Source: Pseudobacillus wudalianchiensis
GTDB taxonomy: Bacteria > Bacillota > Bacilli > Bacillales > Domibacillaceae
Length of the DNA: 64,000 bases
Direction of reading: 5' to 3'
Assembly (NCBI RefSeq): GCF_001685015.1
Contig: NZ_MAYT01000004.1
Location: forward strand, 36,198-100,197
A program made the position numbers and the translations under genes. The notes under the pieces are model-generated. The model ran no database searches. It saw nothing but the letters and a program-made list of their open reading frames with translations, and was not told where the DNA came from. This document shows positions 18,415-26,514 of the stretch, piece after piece (positions within the stretch are counted from its first letter, which is position 1; every line of letters starts with the position of its first letter).

Positions 18415-19221
18415 TTATTGATTCTCCTTTATCTCCAACAGCTGACGATCAATAGCTTCAGCCTTTTTAACGAGTTCATCAACCTTTAATGTGCTTGCTA
18501 GAATAAACAACAAGCGGTCTCGTTTCCACACTACATAATTCGTTCGATTGCTTTCATCTGTCTTACTAAATTGATAAGAAAGAACCTCCGCCTTCACACC
18601 ATGCAACGTTTTACTTTCTTTTACAACGGAATGGACACTTGCCCCCTCAAAGGAAGGAAGGTTATCCGGATCGGTTACAACATTTAACACGCCATCTTCA
18701 TTAAAAGCATGAATGTCAAACTGTCCCTCATTGTATTTTGCTACTCTTATAGACAAATGACCTTCTTCAGTCTTTAATTCAGGAATTTGAATTCCGATAT
18801 ATTCTTTTAGTTCCTTTGTATACCCGTCAAAAGATTTAACCTCTGGCTCTCCAGCATTAAACGGTCCTTTTTCTCCAAATCCATATTGCGAACCACTGAT
18901 AGTGTGCGGAGGCTGTGTTTCTTCATCCACCTCTTTATACGTAACAGAGTAAATATAGCTGAGTACCGGTACTTTTTTTAATACAGCTGCCATAGCAGGA
19001 GAGGCCATACTGGAGGCGATAATCCCCGCTGCCAGCACCCCAGAAACAGCAGCTACTTGCATCCATCCACGCTTCTTCCCTCTCTTCCTCTCTGTCTGGA
19101 CAGTTGAAGGCAGGCTAGCTAAAGCCTCATCAATTCCCTGGCTAAAAAAATTTGGGACTTCCTCATTTTTTTTTCGACTCAACAACTCTTCCATTTCTTG
19201 ATCTAATTTAAATTGATTCAT
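18415..19221 (-). CDS. Anti-sigma factor-like membrane protein (DUF4367 type)
   Basis: The 268-residue protein has a cytoplasmic N-terminus of about 50 residues, one membrane helix (about residues 53-78, QVAAVSGVLAAGIIASS) and an outside domain of about 185 residues with the DUF4367 look (HGVKAEVLSYQF, YVVWKRDRLLFILAS). It overlaps the ECF sigma gene upstream by 14 bp. In such pairs the membrane protein holds the sigma factor inactive until an envelope signal arrives. No zinc-binding HxxxCxxC motif is present in the N-terminus, so it is not a ZAS-type anti-sigma. Confidence 0.8.
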   Translation of the reverse strand: MNQFKLDQEMEELLSRKKNEEVPNFFSQGIDEALASLPSTVQTERKRGKKRGWMQVAAVSGVLAAGIIASSMASPAMAAVLKKVPVLSYIYSVTYKEVDEETQPPHTISGSQYGFGEKGPFNAGEPEVKSFDGYTKELKEYIGIQIPELKTEEGHLSIRVAKYNEGQFDIHAFNEDGVLNVVTDPDNLPSFEGASVHSVVKESKTLHGVKAEVLSYQFSKTDESNRTNYVVWKRDRLLFILASTLKVDELVKKAEAIDRQLLEIKENQ

Positions 19222-19753
19222 GTCTTATGCCTCCTAATGGAATATCCCTTACCATTACTTTCTCTAACTTTTTCCTCGCTCTGCTCAACCTGGACTTCAC
19301 CGTTCCTTCAGACTGTTGAATAATTTTCGCAATTTCTTTAACAGAGAGATCTTGAAAATAGTACAGAGTAATCACGATACGGTGGTCATCTTCCAACATC
19401 TCTATCGCTTCTTGTACGTAATCTCCCTGTTCATGGGGCGGCAAATGATTTTCTCTTGCTTCTACATGATCGAAATGCACCACTTTTTTACGTTCCTTTA
19501 GGATTCTCGTACACTCTCTTATTAAAATTCTCGTAATCCATGTCTTGAAGTACTGTGGGCTTTTAAGAGACCCAATCGACAGGTATGCCTTTAATACAGC
19601 TTCCTGGGCAGCATCCAAACATTCTTGTTCAGATTTCATAATCGAAGAAGCCATTCGATAAAGACTGGGCTCAACTTGTTTAATTAATCGGCAAAAGGCT
19701 TCTTTATCACCTTTCTGAGCCTTTATCACATCAAGCCTCATAGTGTTTTCCAA
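19208..19753 (-). CDS. ECF-type RNA polymerase sigma factor
   Basis: This 181-residue protein has sigma region 2 (about residues 15-80, with DAAQEAVLKAYLSIGSLKSPQYFKTW split across it) and region 4 (about 115-165, SVKEIAKIIQQSEGTVKSRL). It directs polymerase to stress promoters. TTG 19753 is the likely start: AAGGTGA lies 6 nt upstream, while the in-frame ATG at 19741 has no good ribosome site. It overlaps the anti-sigma gene by 14 bp. The target regulon is not known from the window. Confidence 0.9.
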   Translation of the reverse strand: MENTMRLDVIKAQKGDKEAFCRLIKQVEPSLYRMASSIMKSEQECLDAAQEAVLKAYLSIGSLKSPQYFKTWITRILIRECTRILKERKKVVHFDHVEARENHLPPHEQGDYVQEAIEMLEDDHRIVITLYYFQDLSVKEIAKIIQQSEGTVKSRLSRARKKLEKVMVRDIPLGGIRHESI

Positions 19754-19927
19754 GATTCTTCACCTTCCATTCCATTATGTATTACATTTATTAGAGGCAA
19801 ATTTAAATTGTTTTGGTTCCATCGTCATGAAAATAGTTCATATTTGATTAATATTTTGAAAAGTTTTTATCCTGCAGAGGATCGAGACTGCTTACCTAGA
19901 ATCATGAGATACAATAGTTGGTAAAAG

Positions 19928-19972
19928 AAAAAGGCCTTCCATCAATTGAATAAACTGATGGAAGGCCTTTTT
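19928..19972. terminator. Terminator-like hairpin, family member 1
   Basis: AAAAAGGCCTTCCATCA and TGATGGAAGGCCTTTTT pair perfectly over 17 bp, with core ATTGAATAAAC. It is symmetrical, so it works in both directions. It sits upstream of the sigma gene and downstream of the YmaF/154-residue gene group. See the finding on related hairpins. Confidence 0.85.
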
Positions 19973-20010
19973 CTCTAACTTATTTTATTCGTCAGGTGAA
20001 AAAATGTCGT

Positions 20011-20460
20011 TCAAACGCCCCATTTGCCCTGGTAGACTTTTCTTTCTTTAGCTGTATCAAGACCCGACCAATAATAAATAGGTGACCACGGAAAGTGAAT
20101 AGAACTTTCTTTTTCCTTCTCAGTAAACTTGTGTTTACCGGAATAGCTGAAATAATAAAATGTAAGGCCGACTTTATTGTCATCATTCCGATAATCTGAA
20201 ATGAGACGGTTCACTCCATATATCTCGTAGCTATAGTCTTCATTTTGAATGACCTGAGCAACGCATAACCCGTTCACTTCTGCATTCCATAACACTTCCC
20301 CACCGGAGATTAGGGCTAAGTTAAACTCTCGATTTAAAATTAACCGCTCAACCAATTGTTTAACAGGGAGATCTTCCGTTAACACAATCGATTTTCTATG
20401 GGAATATCCATCGTCTCCAGCATGTACCGAATCTCTATCTACGATTAACTCTACTTTCAC
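20011..20460 (-). CDS. Hypothetical protein
   Basis: The frame codes for about 149 residues, soluble and mixed alpha/beta in character, with a C-terminal aromatic patch (FPWSPIYYWSGL). GTG 20460 is the better start, since GGAGGAG lies 6 nt upstream of it. The ATG at 20475 overlaps that ribosome site and has none of its own. I recognise no family. It is the last gene of a same-strand group with YmaF and DUF2935 genes, though about 100 bp gaps leave operon membership open. Confidence 0.6.
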   Translation of the reverse strand: MKVELIVDRDSVHAGDDGYSHRKSIVLTEDLPVKQLVERLILNREFNLALISGGEVLWNAEVNGLCVAQVIQNEDYSYEIYGVNRLISDYRNDDNKVGLTFYYFSYSGKHKFTEKEKESSIHFPWSPIYYWSGLDTAKERKVYQGKWGV

Positions 20461-20559
20461 TCTTTTCTCCTCCATGCTGTTTCATGGCTCACTGTTGTTC
20501 CCTTAATTTTACACCATCATTTTGTAAAATTCCTGCTAAAAGGAGGAAAAATCTAACTT

Positions 20560-20898
20560 TTACTTATTACCCGGAGCAGGCTGGTCTACTCCCCTCACAT
20601 GATGCCGATGTCCGTCATTTTCACTCGTATAAAAATCGTAATAATGGACGTGCATTCCATTTCCGACTGGTATTGCTGGTCCAGAATACGCCTTATAATA
20701 GTGGTTATGACCATCTTCGAAGACGACATAGCCCTCCGTATAATGGATATGGTTATCATCCTGAGTCTGTATTGGCGGGGAAGTAACATCTAAGCACTGA
20801 TGAACATGGCCAGCCTCAACCGAAGTGTAATCAACTGAACCGTGATTATGATTCGGCACAAACCCTTGAACGAAATCTTCTCTTGATATTTTCGGCAT
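20560..20898 (-). CDS. ymaF: YmaF family protein, histidine-rich
   Basis: The 112-residue protein carries repeated His-x-His clusters (PNHNHG, AGHVHQ, NHIHY, DGHNHYY, MHVHYYDF, GHRHH), the hallmark of YmaF family proteins in Bacillus. The regular spacing of about 20 residues suggests a beta-repeat fold with metal-binding histidines, but function is not established. GAGGTGAGG precedes the ATG. Its neighbour upstream is a DUF2935 protein. Confidence 0.82.
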   Translation of the reverse strand: MPKISREDFVQGFVPNHNHGSVDYTSVEAGHVHQCLDVTSPPIQTQDDNHIHYTEGYVVFEDGHNHYYKAYSGPAIPVGNGMHVHYYDFYTSENDGHRHHVRGVDQPAPGNK

Positions 20899-20937
20899 AT
20901 CCTCACCTCTTCTAAAAATAATAACCGTTAGCTGTTG

Positions 20938-21837
20938 TCAGCGCTGTTCTGCCATTTTTTTATTTAATCTCTCTTCCAAAACATGAATCATGTAGAGGAA
21001 ATGATCCGCTTCTCGTAAAACATGGTCTGCTAACAAAGGATTTATAACATTACGAATCTGGCAAGATCGAATAAGATCCAGTCCAGTTTTCTTAAATGCC
21101 CGCAGTTCCGTCGCAGCGCTTTCACTTTCTTTATTCATCCTTCCGATAATCGGATAGGTCGGCTGCTTATGATATAACATTGATTCTACATCTCTTGCTT
21201 GGTTTAGAAGCACCTCAAAATCATCGCCAAATTTTCTCGCTGTATTCACTAAATTCCTTTCTGACTGATCCAGTAGCGAAGCAATAAAACGAGAATGTTC
21301 CATCATGATTTTCAGCCAAAATACGTTTTCATTAATGATGGCATCCTGGATAGGCTCTAAAATTCCCTTGTTAAACTTTTTTAACGTTCTCATAAAATAT
21401 TCAGCTTCCCTTGCAATATGATCAACAAGCAAAGGAAAATTAAATCCGCTTATTTTACAATTTATGATCATAATTAATAGATTTCTTTTAAAGTTCCGGA
21501 AACCGTGGACCAATTCTATGCTTTCTTCATTTAACTTTCTTACTAAGGTTACATTATTCGGTACTTGATGCGCTTTTTTTTCCTGTTGCTCAAAATAGTA
21601 ATGAAATCTGTCTGTTTGTTGTATGAGCTGGGTATCTTTCCGATTAAACCCTTCACCTAAAAATAAAGCGTGCTCCTTCATAATCCTGAGCCAAAACCTA
21701 TTCTCGGTCAGTGAACGCTCAACAAACATTTGTTCAGTAAGAGACTCGGGCTTTGCAGCGAACGATTCAGGTGAAACTAACATCTGATTAAATTGATCCA
21801 TGCTGACATGGCCAGGCAGCTGTGGTTGATTTTGCAT
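20938..21837 (-). CDS. DUF2935 domain protein (tandem helical bundles)
   Basis: The 299-residue protein has two similar halves: residues about 35-155 and 160-290. Each begins with ENRFWLRIMKEHALFL or ENVFWLKIMMEHSRFI and ends with a DHIAREAEYF or DHVLREADHF motif. The repeated E, H and D residues suggest ferritin-like four-helix bundles that may bind metal. DUF2935 proteins occur in spore formers and some were found in spore coats; their role is unknown. It starts with an ATG behind GGAGGTGA. Confidence 0.82.
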   Translation of the reverse strand: MQNQPQLPGHVSMDQFNQMLVSPESFAAKPESLTEQMFVERSLTENRFWLRIMKEHALFLGEGFNRKDTQLIQQTDRFHYYFEQQEKKAHQVPNNVTLVRKLNEESIELVHGFRNFKRNLLIMIINCKISGFNFPLLVDHIAREAEYFMRTLKKFNKGILEPIQDAIINENVFWLKIMMEHSRFIASLLDQSERNLVNTARKFGDDFEVLLNQARDVESMLYHKQPTYPIIGRMNKESESAATELRAFKKTGLDLIRSCQIRNVINPLLADHVLREADHFLYMIHVLEERLNKKMAEQR

Positions 21838-21974
21838 ATTTCACCTCCGTTATAACAGTTTTATTACTCATCATATTTAGTCAGGAATCAAATTATGTTT
21901 TACCCCCAAAATTTTGTTGAAAGACTGGTCACGAGACAACTACTCATGCTCTAATGAATAATTTCGGGCAATAT

Positions 21975-22018
21975 AAAAGGCCTTCTATTAGTTTAGTAAA
22001 CTAATAGAAGGCCTTTTT
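21975..22018. terminator. Terminator-like hairpin, family member 2
   Basis: AAAAGGCCTTCTATTAGTTT pairs with its inverse through to CCTTTTT, with core TAGTTTAGTAAACTA. It lies between usp1 and the DUF2935 gene and would terminate the usp transcript. Confidence 0.88.
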
Positions 22019-22038
22019 ACAGTATACGACACTTTAAC

Positions 22039-22479
22039 TTAACGATTTCTGACAACGAGGATATCACATGCCGCATGACGAATAATGGCTTCGGATACAC
22101 TTCCGATTAACGCTCTTTCGATTGCATTTAAACCAGTTGCCCCTACTACAATTAAGTCGGCTTCGTACTTCTTTGCAATGGCCCCTGGTATTTCTGATCG
22201 TGGGGAACCAAATTCAAGAGCGGTACCAACCTTTTCTACGCCAAATTGTTTGGCTTCTTCTTTATAGCCTTCAAGCAGCTCCTGGCCGTGTGTTTTCGCT
22301 TGTGTGATAATAGAGCCATCATCATACAATTGAAATCTAGCAAAATAGCGCATGTCTATAACGTGAGTAATAATTAACTGGGCCTTGTCCTCAGCCGCAA
22401 TCTTTGCTGCTTTAATTAAAGCTGTTTTTGCTTCCTCTGATCCATCAACAGCTACGAGAATGTTTTGGTACTGTGTCAT
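22039..22479 (-). CDS. Universal stress protein UspA family (usp1)
   Basis: The 146-residue Usp has the N-terminal strand NILVAVDGSEEAK and the ATP-binding motif G-2x-G-9x-G-S in GATGLNAIERALIGS near residue 110, so it is of the nucleotide-binding type. Usp proteins help survival in growth arrest, oxidative stress and hypoxia. It is closely related to usp2, encoded 118 bp upstream on the same strand. The 118-bp gap holds an inverted repeat and its own -10 element, so usp1 probably has a separate promoter. Confidence 0.93.
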   Translation of the reverse strand: MTQYQNILVAVDGSEEAKTALIKAAKIAAEDKAQLIITHVIDMRYFARFQLYDDGSIITQAKTHGQELLEGYKEEAKQFGVEKVGTALEFGSPRSEIPGAIAKKYEADLIVVGATGLNAIERALIGSVSEAIIRHAACDILVVRNR

Positions 22480-22521
22480 ACATATCCCCTCCAGGAAAAA
22501 ATGGTTATCTTTGATTTCTAT

Positions 22522-22565
22522 AATATAGAACAGAACGTACTTCGAGTATCAGGATATTCCCTGAT
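22522..22565 (-). promoter_or_regulatory. usp1 promoter with ATCAGG-N6-CCTGAT operator
   Basis: The perfect inverted repeat ATCAGG-ATATTC-CCTGAT is at 22548-22565. Reading toward usp1, 20 nt separate it from a -10-like TATATT (22522-22527). There is no good -35 box in between, as expected where an activator binds near -40. Two other usp genes here have the same arrangement. Confidence 0.6.
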
Positions 22566-22596
22566 TTTACAATTTCTCTTATTTCTTTATCTATCT

Positions 22597-23040
22597 TTAT
22601 GATCGTTCGCTTCTTATAACTAAAACATCACATGGCGCATGGCGAATAATGGCTTCTGACACGCTGCCGAGAAAGAATCGTTCAATTGCGTTTAAACCAG
22701 TCGCCCCCACCACAATAAGATCTGCCTCATATTCCGCTGCTATTTTCCCTGGAATTTCTGCCTTCGGAGAACCCGTTTTCAGAACGGTACTTACGTTTTC
22801 TACACCAAATTGTTTGGCTTCTTTTTCATAACGTTCGAGCAGCTCTCGGCCGTATTTTTCTGTCCCTGCCGTAATGGCATCCCTGTATTGCTCGACTGGT
22901 AGATACAGAGCCGCATCTACTACATGAGCAATAATTAAATGAGCACCGTTGCCAACTGCCATATCTGCTGCTTTTACTAATGCCCGCTGAGCTTCCTTTG
23001 AACCGTCAACCGCCACGAGAATGTTTTGATACTTTGTCAT
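22597..23040 (-). CDS. Universal stress protein UspA family (usp2)
   Basis: The 147-residue paralogue of usp1 has the same N-terminal NILVAVDGSKEA and ATP motif GATGLNAIERFFLGS. It is divergent from the hybrid sensor kinase gene across a 193-bp spacer. Ribosome site GGAGGGG. The two Usp proteins probably arose by tandem duplication. Confidence 0.93.
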   Translation of the reverse strand: MTKYQNILVAVDGSKEAQRALVKAADMAVGNGAHLIIAHVVDAALYLPVEQYRDAITAGTEKYGRELLERYEKEAKQFGVENVSTVLKTGSPKAEIPGKIAAEYEADLIVVGATGLNAIERFFLGSVSEAIIRHAPCDVLVIRSERS

Positions 23041-23078
23041 GATATCCCCTCCGTAAAATCTTGTTTTTCTTAATTTCT

Positions 23079-23124
23079 ATCATATAAAATAAACCATTCT
23101 TCTGATATCAGGATATTCCCTTAT
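23079..23124 (-). promoter_or_regulatory. usp2 promoter with ATCAGG-N6-CCTTAT operator
   Basis: ATCAGG-ATATTC-CCTTAT at 23107-23124 matches the usp1 site with one changed base in the second arm. It is 20-22 nt upstream of -10-like TATATG/TATGAT (23079-23086). It lies in the intergenic region shared with the divergent kinase gene, where no transcript needs a terminator. Confidence 0.58.
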
Positions 23125-23233
23125 TTTTGGTACTATTTACCCTTATTCCCCCTTTTTCAACACAGACTGGTGGAAGGGCCTGTTATTTTTTTGTAAAATA
23201 ACTGAAAAGCACTGCTAGTTAAAGGAGAAGGCA

Positions 23234-25978
23234 ATGAATTATAAACAGAAGAATGGATGGGCTGAATGGGAACAAGTTGCCCAATTAGTCATTGACAATG
23301 TGTTGGATGGAATTATTACCATTAATCGACAAGGCATCATAGAATCGTTCAATCCTGCGGCGGAAAAAATATTCGGATATTCTTCTGAAGAAGTCATTGG
23401 AGAAAAAGTGAATACATTAATGCCCGAACCCTATAGGAGCGAACACGATTCGTATGTTAACAGTTACGTAGAAACCGGCGAAGCGAAAATCATTGGGATC
23501 GGACGTGAAGTAACCGGGAAACGTAAAGACGGCTCTACTTTCCCTATGGATCTAGCGGTTACAAAGTTTTTCATCGGGGAAGAAATACACTTTGTAGGAA
23601 TTGTTAAAGACATTACAGAACGAAAAGAAACTGAAGCAGCTTTAGAAAAAGCACTCCGAGACAATTTTGAACACACCGTTAAGAACCTTCAAAACCTTAT
23701 ATTTAAATTAAGAAAAGATAAAAATGGAAAAATTGTTTATCAGTTTATTGAAGGGCAAAATGCGCAAGAAATTGGCTTAACGACTGCCAATACTTTCAAC
23801 AAAACGCCAGCCGAAATTTTTCCTAACTATATAGCTATGGAGTTAGAAGACTATCACAAACAGGCTTTCGAAGGGGAGAACGTCAACTACGAATGGTCGT
23901 TTGCCGGAAAAGTATTCTACATCTCTCTTTCCCCCATTTTTGCAGAAGGTCTTGTTTATGAGGTAGTCGGGTCCGGCATTGATATTACAGACCGAAAAAA
24001 AATGGAAGAGGCATTGGCCTTAGCCCGTGACCAAGCCCTTGAGGCTTCGGAGCTAAAATCGCAATTTCTCGCAAACATGAGCCATGAAATTCGGACACCG
24101 ATGAACGGGATCATTGGAATGGTCGACGTATTAGTGGATACCCCGCTTAATAATGAACAACGGGAATATATCAGCATCATCCGGGAGGCGTCTCACGCTC
24201 TCTTAACGATTATTAATGACATTCTCGATTACTCTAAAATGGAAGCAGGAAAAATGACCATCGAGCAAGTACCATTTTCCCCCACTCCATTAGTAGAAGG
24301 CATCGCCGAAATTCTATTGCCAAAGGCTCGCCATAAAGAGATCTCCCTTCTAACCTATATCGATCCTTCGATTCCAAGCTTGCTTATAGGGGATCCAGGA
24401 AGACTGCGTCAAGTTCTTCTTAATCTATCTGACAATGCCGTTAAATTTACCGAAAAAGGAAGTGTCCTGATCAGAGCCATTTTAAGGGAAATAGATGACG
24501 ATGGGAAAGCTGTCATTCACTTTGCCATTATTGACACAGGAATCGGTCTTTCAGACGGTGAACAAACCCGTTTATTTGAACCTTTTATCCAATCAGACGG
24601 CTCCACCACCCGCAAATTCGGCGGTACAGGCCTTGGATTGGCGATATCCAAACGACTTGTAGAATTAATGGCTGGAGAAATCAGTGTGGAAAGCGAAAAA
24701 GGAAACGGCTCAACCTTTTGGTTTAACATTCCGTTTCCCATTCCGGAATCGTCTAAGGTAATTGAGAAACGAACGATCGATACGACACTTGAAAACCTGC
24801 GTGTGTTAATTGTAGACGACGATCCAGGAGCACGCGAAATTTTACAAAAGTACATTAGTTCATGGGGAATGACCAACAAAAGTGCGGAAAATGGAATTGA
24901 TGCATTGGCAGAATTGCAAAAAGAGGCTGTTAACAATACACCCTATGATCTTGCGATTGTTCACCTTGACAATCCTGGCATGAACCATGATACATTTGCT
25001 CAAATCGTGAAGCAGACTCCTTATTTATCACGGCTCCATCTCATTTTAATAACGGATTTTAATGACAATAAGAGTGATTTAAGCACTTCTAAGTATGATG
25101 CTTATCTTTCCAAGCCAGTAAAACAATCGCAGCTATTTGATTGTATAGCGAACTTAGTCCGCCCTATACCGGAAGAGGCAATGGAAACAAATAGAAGCGG
25201 TTCTGACAGCAAAGCAATGCCATCCGAAGTACTAAATCAGGACCATCCGATTCTTCTCGTGGAAGACAATCCAATGAATCGCAAGGTCGCTTTCTTCCAG
25301 CTGGAAAAATTGGGGTATAAAGCAGATATTGTCACAAATGGCCGGGAGGCGGTTGAGAAAGTAGCTGAAGGAGACTATGCTTTAATTTTAATGGATATTC
25401 AAATGCCGGAGATGGACGGAATCGAAGCTACAAAAACGATCCGAAAGAACACACTTCCGAACAAGCGAATACCTATTATCGCCATGACTGCAAATGCGAT
25501 GAAGAGCGATCGAGAAAAGTATTTAAAAGCGGATATGGATGATTATATCAGCAAACCGGTTAATATCGAAAAGCTCCGGGAAGTTCTGCAGCGATGGATG
25601 CCCACAGGTGAGACGGCCAGTCAGAAAACGGAACCCGTTCAGGAGAGCCCCCCTCTCTCTATCAGCCGCCTTCTGGAAAGCTATGGAGAGGAAAGTATGG
25701 TGAAAGAGCTTCTAGATATGTTTGTCACTACGACTCCTGACTTTATAGAAAATCTGCAACAGGCGATGGAGGAAAGACTGGGAAAGGAAACCGCAGAAAT
25801 AGCGCATAGCCTTAAAGGGTCTGCCGCTGTTATTTATGCGGAGAAGCTCACCGAATTAAGCAAGGCTGTAGAACAAGCTGCCAAAATAGAAGATTGGGAT
25901 GCCGTCTTATCTAATTTCGAGCAGCTTATCCAGCATTTCAATGATATTCGCAGCTTTGTACAACAATTAAAACTTTGA
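23234..25978 (+). CDS. Hybrid sensor histidine kinase (PAS-PAS-HisKA-HATPase-REC-REC-HPt)
   Basis: This is a 914-residue cytosolic multi-domain kinase with no membrane segments. Domains in order: PAS1 (about 12-132), PAS2 (150-255), HisKA with H284 in NMSHEIRTP, HATPase_c (385-500; N-box N397-N401, G1 DTGIG, G2 GGTGLGL), REC1 (522-645), REC2 (672-790, D721) and HPt (815-912, H858 in AHSLKGSA). REC1 keeps the acidic triad DDD and lysine K627 but has histidine (H577) where the phosphoacceptor aspartate should be, so it is a pseudo-receiver. Phosphate flow H284-D721-H858 to an outside regulator is likely. The NarL-type regulator nearby is the natural candidate. Soluble PAS domains point to a redox, oxygen or ligand signal. 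Confidence 0.92.
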   Translation: MNYKQKNGWAEWEQVAQLVIDNVLDGIITINRQGIIESFNPAAEKIFGYSSEEVIGEKVNTLMPEPYRSEHDSYVNSYVETGEAKIIGIGREVTGKRKDGSTFPMDLAVTKFFIGEEIHFVGIVKDITERKETEAALEKALRDNFEHTVKNLQNLIFKLRKDKNGKIVYQFIEGQNAQEIGLTTANTFNKTPAEIFPNYIAMELEDYHKQAFEGENVNYEWSFAGKVFYISLSPIFAEGLVYEVVGSGIDITDRKKMEEALALARDQALEASELKSQFLANMSHEIRTPMNGIIGMVDVLVDTPLNNEQREYISIIREASHALLTIINDILDYSKMEAGKMTIEQVPFSPTPLVEGIAEILLPKARHKEISLLTYIDPSIPSLLIGDPGRLRQVLLNLSDNAVKFTEKGSVLIRAILREIDDDGKAVIHFAIIDTGIGLSDGEQTRLFEPFIQSDGSTTRKFGGTGLGLAISKRLVELMAGEISVESEKGNGSTFWFNIPFPIPESSKVIEKRTIDTTLENLRVLIVDDDPGAREILQKYISSWGMTNKSAENGIDALAELQKEAVNNTPYDLAIVHLDNPGMNHDTFAQIVKQTPYLSRLHLILITDFNDNKSDLSTSKYDAYLSKPVKQSQLFDCIANLVRPIPEEAMETNRSGSDSKAMPSEVLNQDHPILLVEDNPMNRKVAFFQLEKLGYKADIVTNGREAVEKVAEGDYALILMDIQMPEMDGIEATKTIRKNTLPNKRIPIIAMTANAMKSDREKYLKADMDDYISKPVNIEKLREVLQRWMPTGETASQKTEPVQESPPLSISRLLESYGEESMVKELLDMFVTTTPDFIENLQQAMEERLGKETAEIAHSLKGSAAVIYAEKLTELSKAVEQAAKIEDWDAVLSNFEQLIQHFNDIRSFVQQLKL

Positions 25979-26011
25979 TGAGAAGAGTTTCTGCTACTCT
26001 TCTCATTTTTT
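25978..26011. terminator. Bidirectional terminator overlapping two stop codons
   Basis: ATGAGAAGAGT pairs with ACTCTTCTCAT and is followed by six T. The stem overlaps the stop codons of the kinase gene and of the convergent usp3 gene. Confidence 0.8.
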
Positions 26012-26407
26012 ATTTAAAATCAGCACGGGACATCTTGCTTTTTGGGCAATAGACTTTAAAGTCTCTTTACTTTCTGCTTTAGCTGTAATCAATAAGTCAT
26101 AACGATCGGACTGAGTAATTAAGGCTATTTCTTGAGAAGGGTTTCCAATGCGAACCAGCTTCTGGTGTTTGATCTCTAATTTGTCTAAATAACGGCAGGC
26201 TTCTTCAACAAAAGAGGAATTAGCATAAAGCTTTTCTTCAAGCTTTATCCCCTCCTGGATAATTTCTTCCAACTGATGAGAAACAGGAAATATATAAAGA
26301 AAAGTGATCATTTCTATTGAAGGACAGGGTGTCTCATTTGTCACGCTTTTCACTGCATTCAGTGCATCTTCGGCATTATCTGCATATATTAATATATTTT
26401 TGTACAT
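26003..26407 (-). CDS. Usp-fold protein lacking the ATP motif (usp3)
   Basis: The 134-residue protein starts MYKNILIYADNAEDAL and ends KARCPVLILNKK, as Usp proteins do. The glycine-rich ATP loop is absent: DLLITAKAESKETLKSIAQ stands where G-2x-G-9x-G would be. It is therefore probably a non-nucleotide-binding Usp, of the UspA rather than the UspFG kind. It lies between the kinase and the response regulator and has the shared operator upstream. Confidence 0.8.
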   Translation of the reverse strand: MYKNILIYADNAEDALNAVKSVTNETPCPSIEMITFLYIFPVSHQLEEIIQEGIKLEEKLYANSSFVEEACRYLDKLEIKHQKLVRIGNPSQEIALITQSDRYDLLITAKAESKETLKSIAQKARCPVLILNKK

Positions 26408-26435
26408 AAATAGCCCTCCCTAATTATTAATTTTT

Positions 26436-26481
26436 ATTATAAGGATAGGCTAAATAAAAAAATATCAGGAATTCCCCTGAT
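26436..26481 (-). promoter_or_regulatory. usp3 promoter with ATCAGG-N6-CCTGAT operator
   Basis: ATCAGG-AATTCC-CCTGAT at 26464-26481, with flanking AT pairs extending each arm to 8 bp, is 22 nt upstream of a consensus -10 TATAAT (26436-26441) for usp3. The same palindrome, followed on the minus strand by a run of T, could also serve as terminator of the response regulator gene just upstream, so it may have two roles. Confidence 0.55.
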
Positions 26482-26514
26482 ATTTCCTTTTTATTAACAT
26501 GATATATGACTAGA

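Noticed and set aside
19754..19840. Possible ECF autoregulated promoter with GGAACC as -35
   Set aside because: No convincing CGT-type -10 at the right distance, so it was not listed as a feature.
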